Of a DNA stretch of 45,139 bases, positions 34,185 to 45,139 are shown piece after piece. The stretch spans positions 1 to 45,139 of the forward strand of contig SKJZ01000202.1 in NCBI GenBank assembly GCA_007121755.1, given 5' to 3'. How positions within the stretch are numbered: the first letter of the stretch is position 1; each line of letters begins with the position of its first letter. A program made the position numbers and the translations under genes. The stretch is from Halorhodospira sp. GTDB lineage: Bacteria > Pseudomonadota > Gammaproteobacteria > Nitrococcales > Halorhodospiraceae. The notes below the pieces were generated by a model that was not told where the DNA came from, ran no database searches, and saw nothing but the letters and a program-made list of their open reading frames with translations.

Positions 34185-36264
34185 TCGCGAAGCGCTGCTG
34201 GTCGAGATCGGGACCGCCGAACTGCCTCCCAAGGCGCTTCGACGCCTGATGGAGGCGCTTCGGGACGGTCTCCATAGCGAGCTCGCCGGCGCCCGGCTTG
34301 AACCGGGTAACGCCCGCGGCTTCGCGACACCGCGGCGCCTCGCCGTATTCATCGACGGGGTCCGGCGGCGACAGCCCAACCAAGCCGTGGAGCGGCTCGG
34401 TCCAAAAGTCGAAGCCGCTTACGGCGACGGAGGGGAGCCCAAACCCGCCGCGACCGGATTCGCCCGGTCATGCGGGGTGGCGCTCGAAGAGTTGGCGATC
34501 GTGGAGACCGACAAGGGACGGCGCCTGGGTTGGCGCGGCACCCAGGAGGGGCGGCCAGCGCATGAGTTAGTGCCGGGCTGTGTCGAAGCGGCCCTGAGTC
34601 GGCTGCCTATTCCTAAACGGATGCGGTGGGGATCCGGCGAGGTACAGTTTATTCGCCCTGTTTACTGGGTTGTGCTGCTGCTTGGCGACCAAGTCGTCGA
34701 AGGTGACATCCTTGGAATTCCCGCTGGGCGGGTGACATTCGGGCACCGTTTTCACGCCCCCGGGGGGCTCGAGCTGGCGCGGCCGGAGCAGTATGCGGAG
34801 ACGCTGGCGGAGCACGGATATGTGATCGCCGACTTCGACCAAAGGCGCTGCCGGGTGGAAGCGGAAGTCGAGCGGGCCGCGGCGGCGGCCGGCGGAACGC
34901 CCATGTCCGATGAAGAGTTGGCCGACGAGGTGACCGCGTTGGTCGAGTGGCCGGTCGGGCTACACGGCGGTTTCGATCCCGCCTTTCTTCGCGTACCCGC
35001 CGAGGCGCTGATCTCCAGCATGCGGGGACATCAGCGCTGTTTTCCCGTCCGCGATTCTCAGGGCCGGCTGTTACCGGCGTTTGTCGCCGTAGCGAATATT
35101 GAGAGCCGCCTCCCCGACGAGGTAAGGCGTGGTAATGAGCGAGTGATTCGGCCCCGACTTGCCGACGCTGAGTTTTTCTGGAATCAGGACCGCAAGATAC
35201 CGTTGGACCGTCATTTGGAGGGGTTGCGGGACATGGTGTTCCACCGGCGTCTTGGCAGCCTTTATCAGCGTAGCACCCGCATCGGGGCGCTGGCCGGGCG
35301 GTGGGCGGTTCCGTTAGGTGGCGACGATGGCGCCGCGGAGCGAGCCGGTTGGCTTTGCAAATGCGACCTGCTGACCGAGATGGTGGGTGAGTTTCCCGAG
35401 CTTCAAGGCGTCATGGGCGGTTACTACGCGCACGAGTCGGGTGAACCGGAACGGGTCGCGGCCGCCGTTTCCGAACACTATAGGCCTGCGTTCGCCGGGG
35501 ATGAACTTCCCGCCTCGCCTGAGGGGATCGCCGTCACGGTGGCTGATCGCGCCGATTTGCTGGTTGGGATATTTTCCGCCGACGGTCCGCCAACCGGGGA
35601 CAAGGATCCGTTCGCGCTGCGGCGGGCCGCATTGGGGCTGTTACGGTGTTTGATCGAGGGGCGGCGCGATGTCGACCTTCGGGAGCTTTTTCTGTCGGCC
35701 GCGATGCTTTACGAGGAGCAGGGCATCGGAGCCACAAGCAGCGTCGAGCCGGTGTTGGAGTTCTGCCGGGAGAGGCTGCGGCACTATTACTTCGAGCAGG
35801 GCGTAAAGCCCGAAGTGTTCGATGCTGTTGCCGCCCTTGGCGGGTCTCACCCTTTCGACTTCCACCTACGCGTAACCGCCTGTCAGGATTTCCACGCTAA
35901 GGACGACGCCCTTGCGCTGGCTTCCGCACACAAGCGGATTAGCAATATCCTGCGCAAGGCCGGTAGTGTCGACGATACCGGCCCCGGTGACATCAATGTC
36001 GAAGGGGAAGAGGCGGAGGTTTCTCTTGCCTTATCTCTTCGCGAAGCGTGGGCCGAGGCGGAGCCGGCCATTGCCCGGCGCGACTACGGCGCAGCCCTCG
36101 CCCGGCTGGCCCGCCTTCGGCCCGCTGTCGATCGGTTCTTCGATGACGTCCTGGTCATGGCGGAGGACGATGCGGTGCGGCAACGGCGGCTTCGACTGCT
36201 AGCTGCGCTTCGGCAGGCGTTCAACGGGGTGGCGGATATCTCCCGGTTACCGGTGAACAGGTAG
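34177..36264 (+). CDS. glyS: Glycyl-tRNA synthetase beta subunit
   Basis: 695-residue tRNA-binding subunit of glycyl-tRNA synthetase. The start is inferred as TTG 34177, giving [22 protein letters not shown] at the N-terminus as in the family, with GAGGAGAAGG upstream; the open frame extends to 34093 inside glyQ. Conserved blocks include [27 protein letters not shown] and [12 protein letters not shown]. An HD-like and anticodon-binding C-terminus ([21 protein letters not shown]) ends the protein. Confidence 0.94.
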   Translation: MVDREALLVEIGTAELPPKALRRLMEALRDGLHSELAGARLEPGNARGFATPRRLAVFIDGVRRRQPNQAVERLGPKVEAAYGDGGEPKPAATGFARSCGVALEELAIVETDKGRRLGWRGTQEGRPAHELVPGCVEAALSRLPIPKRMRWGSGEVQFIRPVYWVVLLLGDQVVEGDILGIPAGRVTFGHRFHAPGGLELARPEQYAETLAEHGYVIADFDQRRCRVEAEVERAAAAAGGTPMSDEELADEVTALVEWPVGLHGGFDPAFLRVPAEALISSMRGHQRCFPVRDSQGRLLPAFVAVANIESRLPDEVRRGNERVIRPRLADAEFFWNQDRKIPLDRHLEGLRDMVFHRRLGSLYQRSTRIGALAGRWAVPLGGDDGAAERAGWLCKCDLLTEMVGEFPELQGVMGGYYAHESGEPERVAAAVSEHYRPAFAGDELPASPEGIAVTVADRADLLVGIFSADGPPTGDKDPFALRRAALGLLRCLIEGRRDVDLRELFLSAAMLYEEQGIGATSSVEPVLEFCRERLRHYYFEQGVKPEVFDAVAALGGSHPFDFHLRVTACQDFHAKDDALALASAHKRISNILRKAGSVDDTGPGDINVEGEEAEVSLALSLREAWAEAEPAIARRDYGAALARLARLRPAVDRFFDDVLVMAEDDAVRQRRLRLLAALRQAFNGVADISRLPVNR

Positions 36265-36270
36265 GCGGCC

Positions 36271-36816
36271 ATGCCTTTGGTAGTCTTGGATCGGGATGGC
36301 GTCATCAACGAGGACTCACCGAACTATATTCGTTCGGCCGAGGAGTGGATTCCGATCCCCGGCAGCCTCGAGGCGATTGGCAGGTTGACCCGCGAGGGCT
36401 GGATTGTAGCGGTAGCCACCAACCAGTCCGGGATCGGGCGGGGTTACTACGACGAGCGTACCCTGGCCGCGATCCATGCGAAGATGGAGGACGCGGTCGC
36501 CGACCACGGTGGACGGATTGAGTTGATCGCACACTGCCCCCACGCCCCCGAAGTCGGATGCACCTGCCGCAAGCCGGAACCCGGTCTTCTTCGGCGAATC
36601 TCCACGCGGCTCGCTGTTCCGCTCACTCGGGTACCCGTTATTGGCGATGCCCCACGCGATTTGGAAGCGGCGAGGCGGGTCGGCGCGCGCCCGATCCTCG
36701 TACTCACCGGTAAGGGGCGGGAGACACTGCAGGGCGGTGTCGAGGGTGTCGAGGTCTTTGAAAACCTGCACGCGGCGGTGGACGTTTTGTGCGCGGGGGG
36801 CACAAATGCGGTTTAG
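36271..36816 (+). CDS. gmhB: D-glycero-D-manno-heptose 1,7-bisphosphate 7-phosphatase
   Basis: 181-residue HAD phosphatase for ADP-heptose and LPS core synthesis. Nucleophile motif VVLDRDGVIN; motif II VATNQSGIGRGYY; structural zinc site in HCPHAPEVGCTCRKP; PVIGDAPRDLEAARRVGA closes the active site. It follows glyS by six bases and overlaps plsC by 11 bases. Confidence 0.93.
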   Translation: MPLVVLDRDGVINEDSPNYIRSAEEWIPIPGSLEAIGRLTREGWIVAVATNQSGIGRGYYDERTLAAIHAKMEDAVADHGGRIELIAHCPHAPEVGCTCRKPEPGLLRRISTRLAVPLTRVPVIGDAPRDLEAARRVGARPILVLTGKGRETLQGGVEGVEVFENLHAAVDVLCAGGTNAV

Positions 36817-37549
36817 AAACACCGCATTTCAATGGCTTGGAAGCATCCTGCACTTCTCGCTCATGGTGGTCACGCTGCCCCCATGGACTGTCGTCAGCCT
36901 ATTGGTCTACCCGTTTCCCTATCCCTTTCGCTACGCGGTGATTACCAGCTGGGTCCATGTTGTGATCTGGAGCGCCGAACTTCTGTGCGGGCTGCGCGCG
37001 CAAGTTGAGGGGGAGGAGAACATTCCAGAAGAGACCGCCGTTATCATGGCCAAACACCAATCGGCCTGGGAGACGTTGGCTCTGCTTCGCTGGTTTTCGC
37101 CGCAGACGTGGGTATTGAAGCGTGAGTTGCTGGTTATTCCTTTCTTCGGGTGGGGTCTTCGTTTGCTCGAACCGATCGCTATCGACCGGGGTGCGGGCGT
37201 GAATGCGCGGCAGCAAGTAATTAAACAGGGAATCGAACGACTGCAGGCGGGACGGTGGGTGGTGGTCTTTCCTGAAGGGACGCGTGTCCCTCCCGGTCAG
37301 CGCGGCAAGTACCGTAGTGGTGGGGCGTCGCTCGCTATCGCGGCCGGCTGTCCGGTGGTGCCGGTAGCACACAATGCCGGAGAGTATTGGCCCCGCCGCA
37401 GCCTTTTGCGGCATCCCGGCACCATTCGGGTTGTCATCGGTAAGCCGATCGCCACCGAGGGACGCCGCGCGGACGAGGTGACCGCGGAGGTGGAGGCGTG
37501 GATCGAGGCGCGCATGGCCGAGATCTCAGTGGGGAGGACTGCCGCGTAA
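36806..37549 (+). CDS. plsC: 1-acyl-sn-glycerol-3-phosphate acyltransferase
   Basis: 247-residue membrane acyltransferase producing phosphatidic acid. Start ATG 36806, inside the end of gmhB. The N-terminal hydrophobic region (LHFSLMVVTLPPWTVVSLLV) anchors it. The catalytic motif is KHQSAWE (HX4E in place of the classical HX4D); motif III is VVFPEGTRVPPG. Gene order glyQ-glyS-gmhB-plsC is common in gammaproteobacteria. Confidence 0.92.
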   Translation: MRFRNTAFQWLGSILHFSLMVVTLPPWTVVSLLVYPFPYPFRYAVITSWVHVVIWSAELLCGLRAQVEGEENIPEETAVIMAKHQSAWETLALLRWFSPQTWVLKRELLVIPFFGWGLRLLEPIAIDRGAGVNARQQVIKQGIERLQAGRWVVVFPEGTRVPPGQRGKYRSGGASLAIAAGCPVVPVAHNAGEYWPRRSLLRHPGTIRVVIGKPIATEGRRADEVTAEVEAWIEARMAEISVGRTAA

Positions 37550-37568
37550 GCGGGCTTGCACCGCTTGC
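37546..37568. terminator. Weak hairpin between convergent plsC and gyrB
   Basis: GTAAGCGG and CCGCTTGC form an eight-pair stem (one G-T pair) around GCTTGCA, overlapping the plsC stop. There is no T-tract, so intrinsic termination is doubtful. Confidence 0.35.
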
Positions 37569-37582
37569 CGCCGTGTTTGTCG

Positions 37583-40270
<2,688 letters not shown>

Positions 40271-40286
<16 letters not shown>

Positions 40287-41326
40287 TGGGCCCGTCCGCC
40301 GATGAGCCGGTGGATCCTTGCGGACGGGGTATCCGCCAAGGGAAGATCACGGAGATCGATTGCAGTGACGTGAGCTTGGATATTGTAGCCGGCCATGACC
40401 CGCCATACCGCGGTCAGGTGAGCGGTATCCAACTCCGCGGGAAGATCATCGACCAGGAGTAGTGGGGGCGGTTCATGCTCCATCCAGACCTCCACTTCCG
40501 CCAATAAGAGGGCGATGATTGCAAGTTTTTGCTGACCGCGGGACAGGATGTCGCGGGCCGGCCGGCCGTCTGACTGGATCAATAGATCTGCGCGATGTGG
40601 CCCGTTCCGGCTGAAGCCGACCTCCCAGTCCGCCGGCGCGCTCTCTTCAAACACATCGGACCACGCGGCGGCGCTTCCCGTACCCCGTTGATAGCGAATA
40701 GCTAACGGAAGCGATGGAAGCCAACTTTCCATCAATCGATTCCAACGGGTCTCCAGCCGATGGAAAAAACGCATCCGGTTCGCCTCTAAACGCTCGGCCG
40801 ACTCCGCTAACGTCTCCGTCCACACCACCGCGGCACGGGTGTCCGCCTGCCGAATTGCCGCGTTGCGTTGTTGCAGTGCCTGTTGGTAGCGGTGGGCTAT
40901 CGCGTGGTGATCACGTTCCACGTGGAACGCGCCCCAATCCAGGAAGGAGCGGCGGATAGCCGGACCATCGAGTAGCAGCCGCTGATGCTCCGTCGTGATC
41001 AATTGGACCGGCAGGCGTTCGGCCAAACGGGAACGGCCGCGGATATCCGTGCCGTTCAAGCGTAGACGCGTCGCGCCTGGACGCCGCTCCACTCCCAGTT
41101 GGTGGCCGGCGTGCCGACCGGCAACCCAGGCCCGCTCGCTACCTTTTTGGATGACGCGATCGAGGTTGTTGGTCCGAAAGGACTTGGCGCGGGAGAGAAA
41201 GTGGATCGCCTCCAAGAGGCTGGTCTTTCCGGCGCCATTGTCGCCGAGCCAGACATTGAAGCCGGCGGCGGGTTGTACGTCCAGTGGTTCAAGGTTCCGA
41301 AAACCCTGTAGACGCAGACACTCCAT
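40271..41326 (-). CDS. recF: DNA replication and repair protein RecF
   Basis: 351-residue SMC-like ATPase that helps load RecA at gaps. Walker A in WLGDNGAGKTSLLEAIHFL; ABC signature in DILSRGQQKLAIIALLLAE; Walker B in PPLLLVDDLPAELD. The last two codons and the TAA stop lie within the right inverted repeat of the MITE-like element, so the C-terminus (RAHPVGS) appears partly supplied by that insertion. Three bases separate it from dnaN. Confidence 0.94.
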
Positions 41327-41329
41327 GCC

Positions 41330-42430
41330 CTAAAGGCGCATCGGCATGACTACGTAGCGCGCGCTCTCATCCCCCTCGCCATAGAGCAATCCACTGCTAT
41401 TCGAATCGGTAAGAATAACTTCGACTCTGTCGGCCTCGATTGCTCCCAATGCATCCATCAGATAGTTGGCGTTGAAACCGAGCTCAATTTTCGGGCCGCC
41501 GTACTCAATCTCAAGCTCCTCTTCCGCCTCCTCTTGCTCCGGGTTGTGTGAACCGACACTGAGCCGATCGTCCTCGGCCTGAAACCGAACGCCGCGGTAC
41601 TTTTCATTGGAAAGTATGTAGACGCGGCTTAGAGCCTGTCGAAGAGACTGCCGATCCACCAGCAGCCGCTTATCGCCGCCCTCCGGTATCACCCGTTGGT
41701 AGTCCGGAAAGCGGCCGTCGATGAGCTTCGATGTCAGCCGGATGTCGCCGAGCTGAACGCGGATGTGGTTATCGGCGAACTCGATAGTTGTGGTGTCGTC
41801 ATCGTCACCGAGCAGCCGCAGCAACTCCTGCACCCCTTTTCGCGGGACAATGACTTGTCGCGAACCCTCGATCGCGCCGCCGGTATGCGCTTCCGCGATC
41901 GCCAAGCGGTGTCCATCGGTGGCAACCGTGCGAGTTCCGTCGGTACTGAGCTCGAACAGCAAGCCGTTCAGATAGTAGCGAACATCGTGTTGGGCCATGG
42001 AGAAGTGTGTCCGCTCTATCAACTGCCGAAGTTGATCCCGCGGCAAAGTGACCGTTTCCACCTCCCCTATCGACTCCACCTCAGGGAACTCGGCAGCCGA
42101 TAGCGTCGCCAAGGTGAAGCGACTGCGACCTGAGCGAAGCACCGCCCGTTCCTTTTCGATAGCAACCGTGATGGTGGCGCCCTCGGGCAGATTGCGGCAG
42201 ATATCCAACCACTTCCGTGCCGGGAGAGTCGTTGTACCGGTCGCGACGACATCACAAGGAACGTGGGCAACCAGCTCGACTTCGAGATCAGTAGTGGTCA
42301 GTCGTAGGCCAGACTCTTCGACCTGTACGCGGACATTGCCCAGCACCGGCAAGGTCTGGCGGCGCTCGACGACTCCGATCAAAGAGTGCAGCGGGCCCAG
42401 AAGGGTTTCACGAGTCGCCTCGAAACGCAT
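41330..42430 (-). CDS. dnaN: DNA polymerase III beta sliding clamp
   Basis: 366-residue ring clamp with three repeated domains: LPVLGNVRVQVEESGLRLTTTDLEVEL in the first, YYLNGLLFELSTDGTRTVATDGHRLA in the second, and the C-terminal YVVMPMRL in the third. AGAGGG precedes the ATG. Second gene of the dnaA-dnaN-recF-gyrB order. Confidence 0.97.
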   Translation of the reverse strand: MRFEATRETLLGPLHSLIGVVERRQTLPVLGNVRVQVEESGLRLTTTDLEVELVAHVPCDVVATGTTTLPARKWLDICRNLPEGATITVAIEKERAVLRSGRSRFTLATLSAAEFPEVESIGEVETVTLPRDQLRQLIERTHFSMAQHDVRYYLNGLLFELSTDGTRTVATDGHRLAIAEAHTGGAIEGSRQVIVPRKGVQELLRLLGDDDDTTTIEFADNHIRVQLGDIRLTSKLIDGRFPDYQRVIPEGGDKRLLVDRQSLRQALSRVYILSNEKYRGVRFQAEDDRLSVGSHNPEQEEAEEELEIEYGGPKIELGFNANYLMDALGAIEADRVEVILTDSNSSGLLYGEGDESARYVVMPMRL

Positions 42431-42454
42431 AGTTACCCTCTTCTTTGTATTAAG

Positions 42455-42469
42455 GGTCTATATAAGACC
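42455..42469. promoter_or_regulatory. AT-centred palindrome upstream of dnaN
   Basis: GGTCTATATAAGACC is a perfect inverted repeat (five-base arms, ATATA centre) 25 bases upstream of dnaN. Its centre gives TATATA on the minus strand, a possible -10 element, so the palindrome may be an operator on a dnaN promoter. Confidence 0.4.
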
Positions 42470-42529
42470 ATCTGTTATTACTACTGGACGTCCAAAAGGT
42501 GGATGTCGAGGTTAACATGTTGTTGTAGC

Positions 42530-42631
42530 GCCAATATTTGGCAATAGTAACGTCCCTGGAAAACGGTGGCGAGCTTGTGGACAGATTGGGGGGAACTCGT
42601 CCGCTGCTCTAGCCTTCACACTTCATCCACA
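42530..42631. promoter_or_regulatory. dnaA-dnaN spacer with palindrome and degenerate DnaA-box-like sites
   Basis: The 212-base spacer between dnaA and dnaN holds GCCAATATTTGGC (42530-42542, inverted repeat). It also holds two DnaA-box-like 9-mers: TGTGGACAG (42576-42584, seven of nine to the reverse box) and TCATCCACA (42623-42631, eight of nine). They are too few to call an origin with confidence. Confidence 0.4.
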
Positions 42632-42642
42632 GGTTATCTAGC

Positions 42643-43974
42643 TTATGTGCTAAGGGTTCGTAACAGGTTGTCATAGTCCTCACTGATCCGGGCATCGGTC
42701 TCGATCAGTTCGCGGACCTTGCGGCAAGCGTGGAGCACGGTGGTATGGTCCCGTCCTCCGAACGCGTCGCCAATTTCCGGGAGCGAATGGGTGGTCAACT
42801 CCTTGGCGAGATGCATCGCCAACTGGCGCGGCCGAGTGATGGAGCGGTTGCGCCGCTTCGAGAGTAGGTCACCGACTCGTATTTTATAGTAAGCGGCGAC
42901 AGTCTTTTGGATGTTATCAATCGTCACAAGCTTTTGCTGCAGGGCCAGAAGATCGCGCAGCGCCTCCTTGGTGAACTCCAGGTCTATCTTGCGGCCGGTG
43001 AATTGCGCGTTGGCAGCGATGCGGCGCAGAGCGCCCTCGAGTTCGCGGACGTTGGAGCGGATCCGCTTGGCCACGAAGAAGGCGACCTCATCGGGAAGGT
43101 CGATGCCGCTACGGTCGGCCTTGCTCTTTAGTATGGCGACGCGGGTCTCGAGCTCGGGCGGCTCGATCGCAACGGTCAAACCCCACCCGAAACGCGATTT
43201 GAGGCGCTCCTCGAGACCGTTTACCTCCTTTGGGTAACGGTCGCAGGTCATGATGACCTGCTGGCCGCCCTCAAGAAGCGCGTTGAAGGTATGGAAGAAC
43301 TCCTCTTGTGAGCGCTCCTTGCCAGCGAAGAACTGGATATCATCGATCAATAGGGCGTCGAGATTGCGGTAGTGGCGTTTGAAATCGTCGATGGAGTTGT
43401 GTTGCAAAGCCTTGACCATCTCGGCGACGAAGCGCTCGGAGTGGAGATAGACGACCTTGGCGTTTGGGCGGGCCGCGAGCGTGGCATTGCCTACGGCGTG
43501 CATCAGGTGGGTCTTGCCGAGTCCGACACCCCCGTAAATAAACAACGGGTTGTAGGCGATACCTGGGTTTTCCGCTACTTGCATACTCGCAGCCCGGGCG
43601 AGTTGGTTTGATTTACCTTCGACGAAGGTGTCGAAGGTAAACCGGGGATTGAGGTTGTGCTGCGCGGTGCGTGGCTCCGGCGCACGGGCGGATTGTTGAC
43701 TGGCGACAGGGTTGGGTTCCGTGGGTATGTTGGAACTGCCGACCTCGAATTGGAGGTCGGGCGGGTCATCGGGACGGACTGCGGCGAGGAGTTCCCGAAT
43801 GCGGTCTCCGAAGTGGTCGCGCACCCAATCGAGCACAAAGCGGTTGGGTGCTAGTAGTCGGACGGTGTCGGGCGTCTCATGGGCGTGCAGCGGGCGCACC
43901 CAAGTGTTCAACTGCTGGTCCGGGACCTCGCGCTCCAGTTGCCGTAGGCAGTGGCTCCACAGAGAGTCTTGCAT
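42643..43974 (-). CDS. dnaA: Chromosomal replication initiator DnaA
   Basis: 443-residue AAA+ initiator. Domain [27 protein letters not shown] variable linker follows. Walker [17 protein letters not shown] and Walker [14 protein letters not shown]. The C-terminal DNA-binding signature is [19 protein letters not shown]. It is divergent from rpmH; a perfect DnaA box lies about 100 bases upstream, in keeping with self-control. Confidence 0.97.
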   Translation of the reverse strand: MQDSLWSHCLRQLEREVPDQQLNTWVRPLHAHETPDTVRLLAPNRFVLDWVRDHFGDRIRELLAAVRPDDPPDLQFEVGSSNIPTEPNPVASQQSARAPEPRTAQHNLNPRFTFDTFVEGKSNQLARAASMQVAENPGIAYNPLFIYGGVGLGKTHLMHAVGNATLAARPNAKVVYLHSERFVAEMVKALQHNSIDDFKRHYRNLDALLIDDIQFFAGKERSQEEFFHTFNALLEGGQQVIMTCDRYPKEVNGLEERLKSRFGWGLTVAIEPPELETRVAILKSKADRSGIDLPDEVAFFVAKRIRSNVRELEGALRRIAANAQFTGRKIDLEFTKEALRDLLALQQKLVTIDNIQKTVAAYYKIRVGDLLSKRRNRSITRPRQLAMHLAKELTTHSLPEIGDAFGGRDHTTVLHACRKVRELIETDARISEDYDNLLRTLST

Positions 43975-44069
43975 TGGGTGCGACTACCTCATGCGAATTG
44001 GTTGTGTAGTTTCCCGTGAACGCGGGCGATCCCGGGGCGGGAAGACCAGTCTAATGAGGTCTTGGAAGG

Positions 44070-44078
44070 TTATCCACA
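44070..44078 (+). promoter_or_regulatory. Consensus DnaA box in the rpmH-dnaA spacer
   Basis: TTATCCACA is a perfect DnaA box, 96 bases upstream of dnaA. It is the only perfect copy seen in the spacer. It may regulate dnaA and/or form part of the origin, which lies between rpmH and dnaA in several gammaproteobacteria. Confidence 0.7.
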
Positions 44079-44094
44079 GGGCCAGAGAGGGCGA

Positions 44095-44123
44095 TTGACA
44101 GGCGCGGCGGCGCCGAGTAGATT
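44095..44123 (+). promoter_or_regulatory. Sigma-70 promoter for rpmH-rnpA-yidD-yidC
   Basis: TTGACA (44095-44100) is a perfect -35, followed after exactly 17 bases by TAGATT (44118-44123), four of six for -10. It lies 62 bases before rpmH. Confidence 0.7.
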
Positions 44124-44184
44124 CGCCGCCTCGAAGAACCGTCCGGGCCGTCGTGGACCGGGCGCGGCCAGAGAAAAGTGAGCT

Positions 44185-44319
44185 ATGAAACGGACCTATC
44201 AGCCCAGCACTATTAAACGTAGTCGTACGCACGGTTTTCGCGCCCGGATGGCTTCGCGATCCGGGCGGGATGTGTTGAAGCGCCGCCGGGCAAAGGGGCG
44301 TCATCGACTCTGCCCGTAA
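44185..44319 (+). CDS. rpmH: 50S ribosomal protein L34
   Basis: 44-residue ribosomal protein starting [19 protein letters not shown] and continuing [20 protein letters not shown], the full L34 family pattern. The C-terminal LCP is slightly different from the common LTV or LSA endings. It stands 20 bases before rnpA. Confidence 0.97.
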   Translation: MKRTYQPSTIKRSRTHGFRARMASRSGRDVLKRRRAKGRHRLCP

Positions 44320-44338
44320 GCGCCGCCGACCTGACGCT

Positions 44339-44710
44339 GTGACCGGGACGGCGCGCTTTGGGCGTGACTGCCGGTTACGGCGGCCGGCGGAATTTAAACG
44401 GACGCTCAGGCAGCCCGGCGATGTTCTGCAGGACCGCTATTTTAAAGTCGCGGTGCGCGAGAATCACTGCAGCGGGGCGCGGTTAGGTATGACGGTTCCG
44501 AAACGGATCCTGAAGCGGGCGGTCGACCGGAACCGCGTTAAGCGGATTATTCGCGAGAGTTTTCGCCTCCATCAATCGCGGCTGCCGGCGGTGGACGTTG
44601 TCGTCGGTGTCCGCCAGGCGGTCCGCGGTAGTCTTGATTCAAGGCAGTTGCGGAGCAGCCTCGAAGTGATTTGGCGCCGGCTGGAAGCTTATCCATGCGG
44701 ATCGCCCTGA
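44339..44710 (+). CDS. rnpA: Ribonuclease P protein component
   Basis: 123-residue protein subunit of RNase P, which assists RNA cleavage of tRNA 5' leaders. GTG start. RNR signature [18 protein letters not shown] is clear, with the N-terminal [12 protein letters not shown] and [15 protein letters not shown]. Its last 16 bases overlap yidD. Confidence 0.94.
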   Translation: MTGTARFGRDCRLRRPAEFKRTLRQPGDVLQDRYFKVAVRENHCSGARLGMTVPKRILKRAVDRNRVKRIIRESFRLHQSRLPAVDVVVGVRQAVRGSLDSRQLRSSLEVIWRRLEAYPCGSP

Positions 44711-44922
44711 TCGCGCTGGTCAAGGGCTACCAGTACGCGGTTAGTCCCTTGATCGGTCCACGCTGCCGCTTCGTACCGACATGCTCCCAATACGCGGTTG
44801 ACGCCCTGGAACGGCACGGTGTATGGCGGGGCGGCTGGTTAGCCATGAGGCGGGTCGCGCGATGCCATCCGTTCTGCGCGGGGGGTTACGACCCTGTGCC
44901 CGATGATCGTTCCCGGGAGTAA
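44695..44922 (+). CDS. yidD: Membrane protein insertion efficiency factor YidD
   Basis: 75-residue small membrane-associated protein of the YidD/UPF0161 family. [20 protein letters not shown] and [19 protein letters not shown] are diagnostic, followed by [14 protein letters not shown]. Start ATG 44695 overlaps rnpA. It aids YidC-dependent insertion. Confidence 0.94.
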   Translation: MRIALIALVKGYQYAVSPLIGPRCRFVPTCSQYAVDALERHGVWRGGWLAMRRVARCHPFCAGGYDPVPDDRSRE

Positions 44923-44928
44923 ACCCAG

Positions 44929-45139
44929 ATGGAAAATCAACGACCTTTCTTCCTTGTAGCTATCGTTCTGTTGGCGGTGCTGCTCTACTTCTCCTGGGAG
45001 CACGAACAACGTGTGGTCCCCGATGACGTGCCCGAGGAGACCGTAGAGGAGGATCGGGAACGGCCCGAAGAGCCGCCCGAAGTTGCCGCTCCGGCGGAGC
45101 CCGATGTCGCTGACGATCCCGCTGCTCGTGAACCGGTTG
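44929..45139 (+). CDS. yidC: Membrane protein insertase YidC (5' part only)
   Basis: The first 70 codons of yidC. MENQRPFFLVAIVLLAVLLY is the N-terminal transmembrane anchor, followed by SWEHEQ and an acidic, proline-rich start of the periplasmic domain. The frame is open to the window edge. Identity follows from the N-terminus and from the position after rnpA-yidD. Confidence 0.92.
   Translation, partial: MENQRPFFLVAIVLLAVLLYFSWEHEQRVVPDDVPEETVEEDRERPEEPPEVAAPAEPDVADDPAAREPV

Noticed and set aside
42431-42642. Calling the dnaA-dnaN spacer the replication origin
   Set aside because: Only two imperfect DnaA boxes and no clear AT-rich unwinding region with a box cluster were seen.

Overview
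The window comes from a gammaproteobacterial chromosome close to its replication origin. Three gene orders are typical of Gammaproteobacteria: rpmH-rnpA-yidD-yidC against dnaA-dnaN-recF-gyrB, lptM-lysA-dapF-DUF484-xerC, and ubiE-ubiJ-ubiB. A complete set of genes resembling anaerobic arsenite oxidase (Arx) and the high GC content point to the Ectothiorhodospiraceae (Halorhodospira / Alkalilimnicola / Ectothiorhodospira type). The family assignment is an inference from gene content; no rRNA is present to confirm it.

Left third (1-11.7 kb): an arx locus. On the minus strand lies a sensory module, arxX-arxS-arxR (periplasmic binding protein, membrane histidine kinase, sigma-54 activator), with ATGA overlaps between genes. 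Divergent from it is arxB'-arxA-arxB-arxC-arxD: a composite Fe-S protein, a Tat-exported molybdopterin catalytic subunit with the GRGWG motif, a four-cluster ferredoxin, an NrfD-type membrane quinone module and a TorD-like chaperone. A membrane-anchored c-type cytochrome and a SlyD-like prolyl isomerase follow. The 262-bp divergent spacer holds a full-consensus sigma-54 promoter bracketed by inverted repeats, which fits control by ArxR. It also holds a possible sigma-70 promoter for arxX with a palindrome in its spacer. A strong terminator hairpin lies between arxC and arxD.

Middle (11.7-37.5 kb): housekeeping genes. In order these are an esterase (convergent), lptM-lysA-dapF-DUF484-xerC, hslVU, DUF971-ubiE-ubiJ-ubiB, a minus-strand envC-ctp-yibQ-yajL group, yibN-secB-gpsA, and the nitrogen regulation block glnA-ntrB-ntrC on the minus strand. 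The nitrogen block has textbook NtrC sites and a sigma-54 promoter. Next come a tusA / PP-loop tRNA-thiolation pair and the plus-strand run glyQ-glyS-gmhB-plsC.

Right end (37.5-45.1 kb): gyrB, recF, dnaN and dnaA on the minus strand, and rpmH, rnpA, yidD and partial yidC on the plus strand. Between gyrB and recF is a 153-bp element with about 44-bp imperfect terminal inverted repeats, flanked by a perfect 8-bp direct repeat. It looks like a non-autonomous (MITE-like) insertion that now supplies the stop codon of recF.

The most interesting material is the architecture of the arx regulatory spacer, the extra parts of the arx operon (zinc ribbon on ArxD, composite ArxB', coiled-coil cytochrome, internal terminator), and the small element at recF. 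No tRNA, rRNA, CRISPR array or intact insertion sequence was seen.
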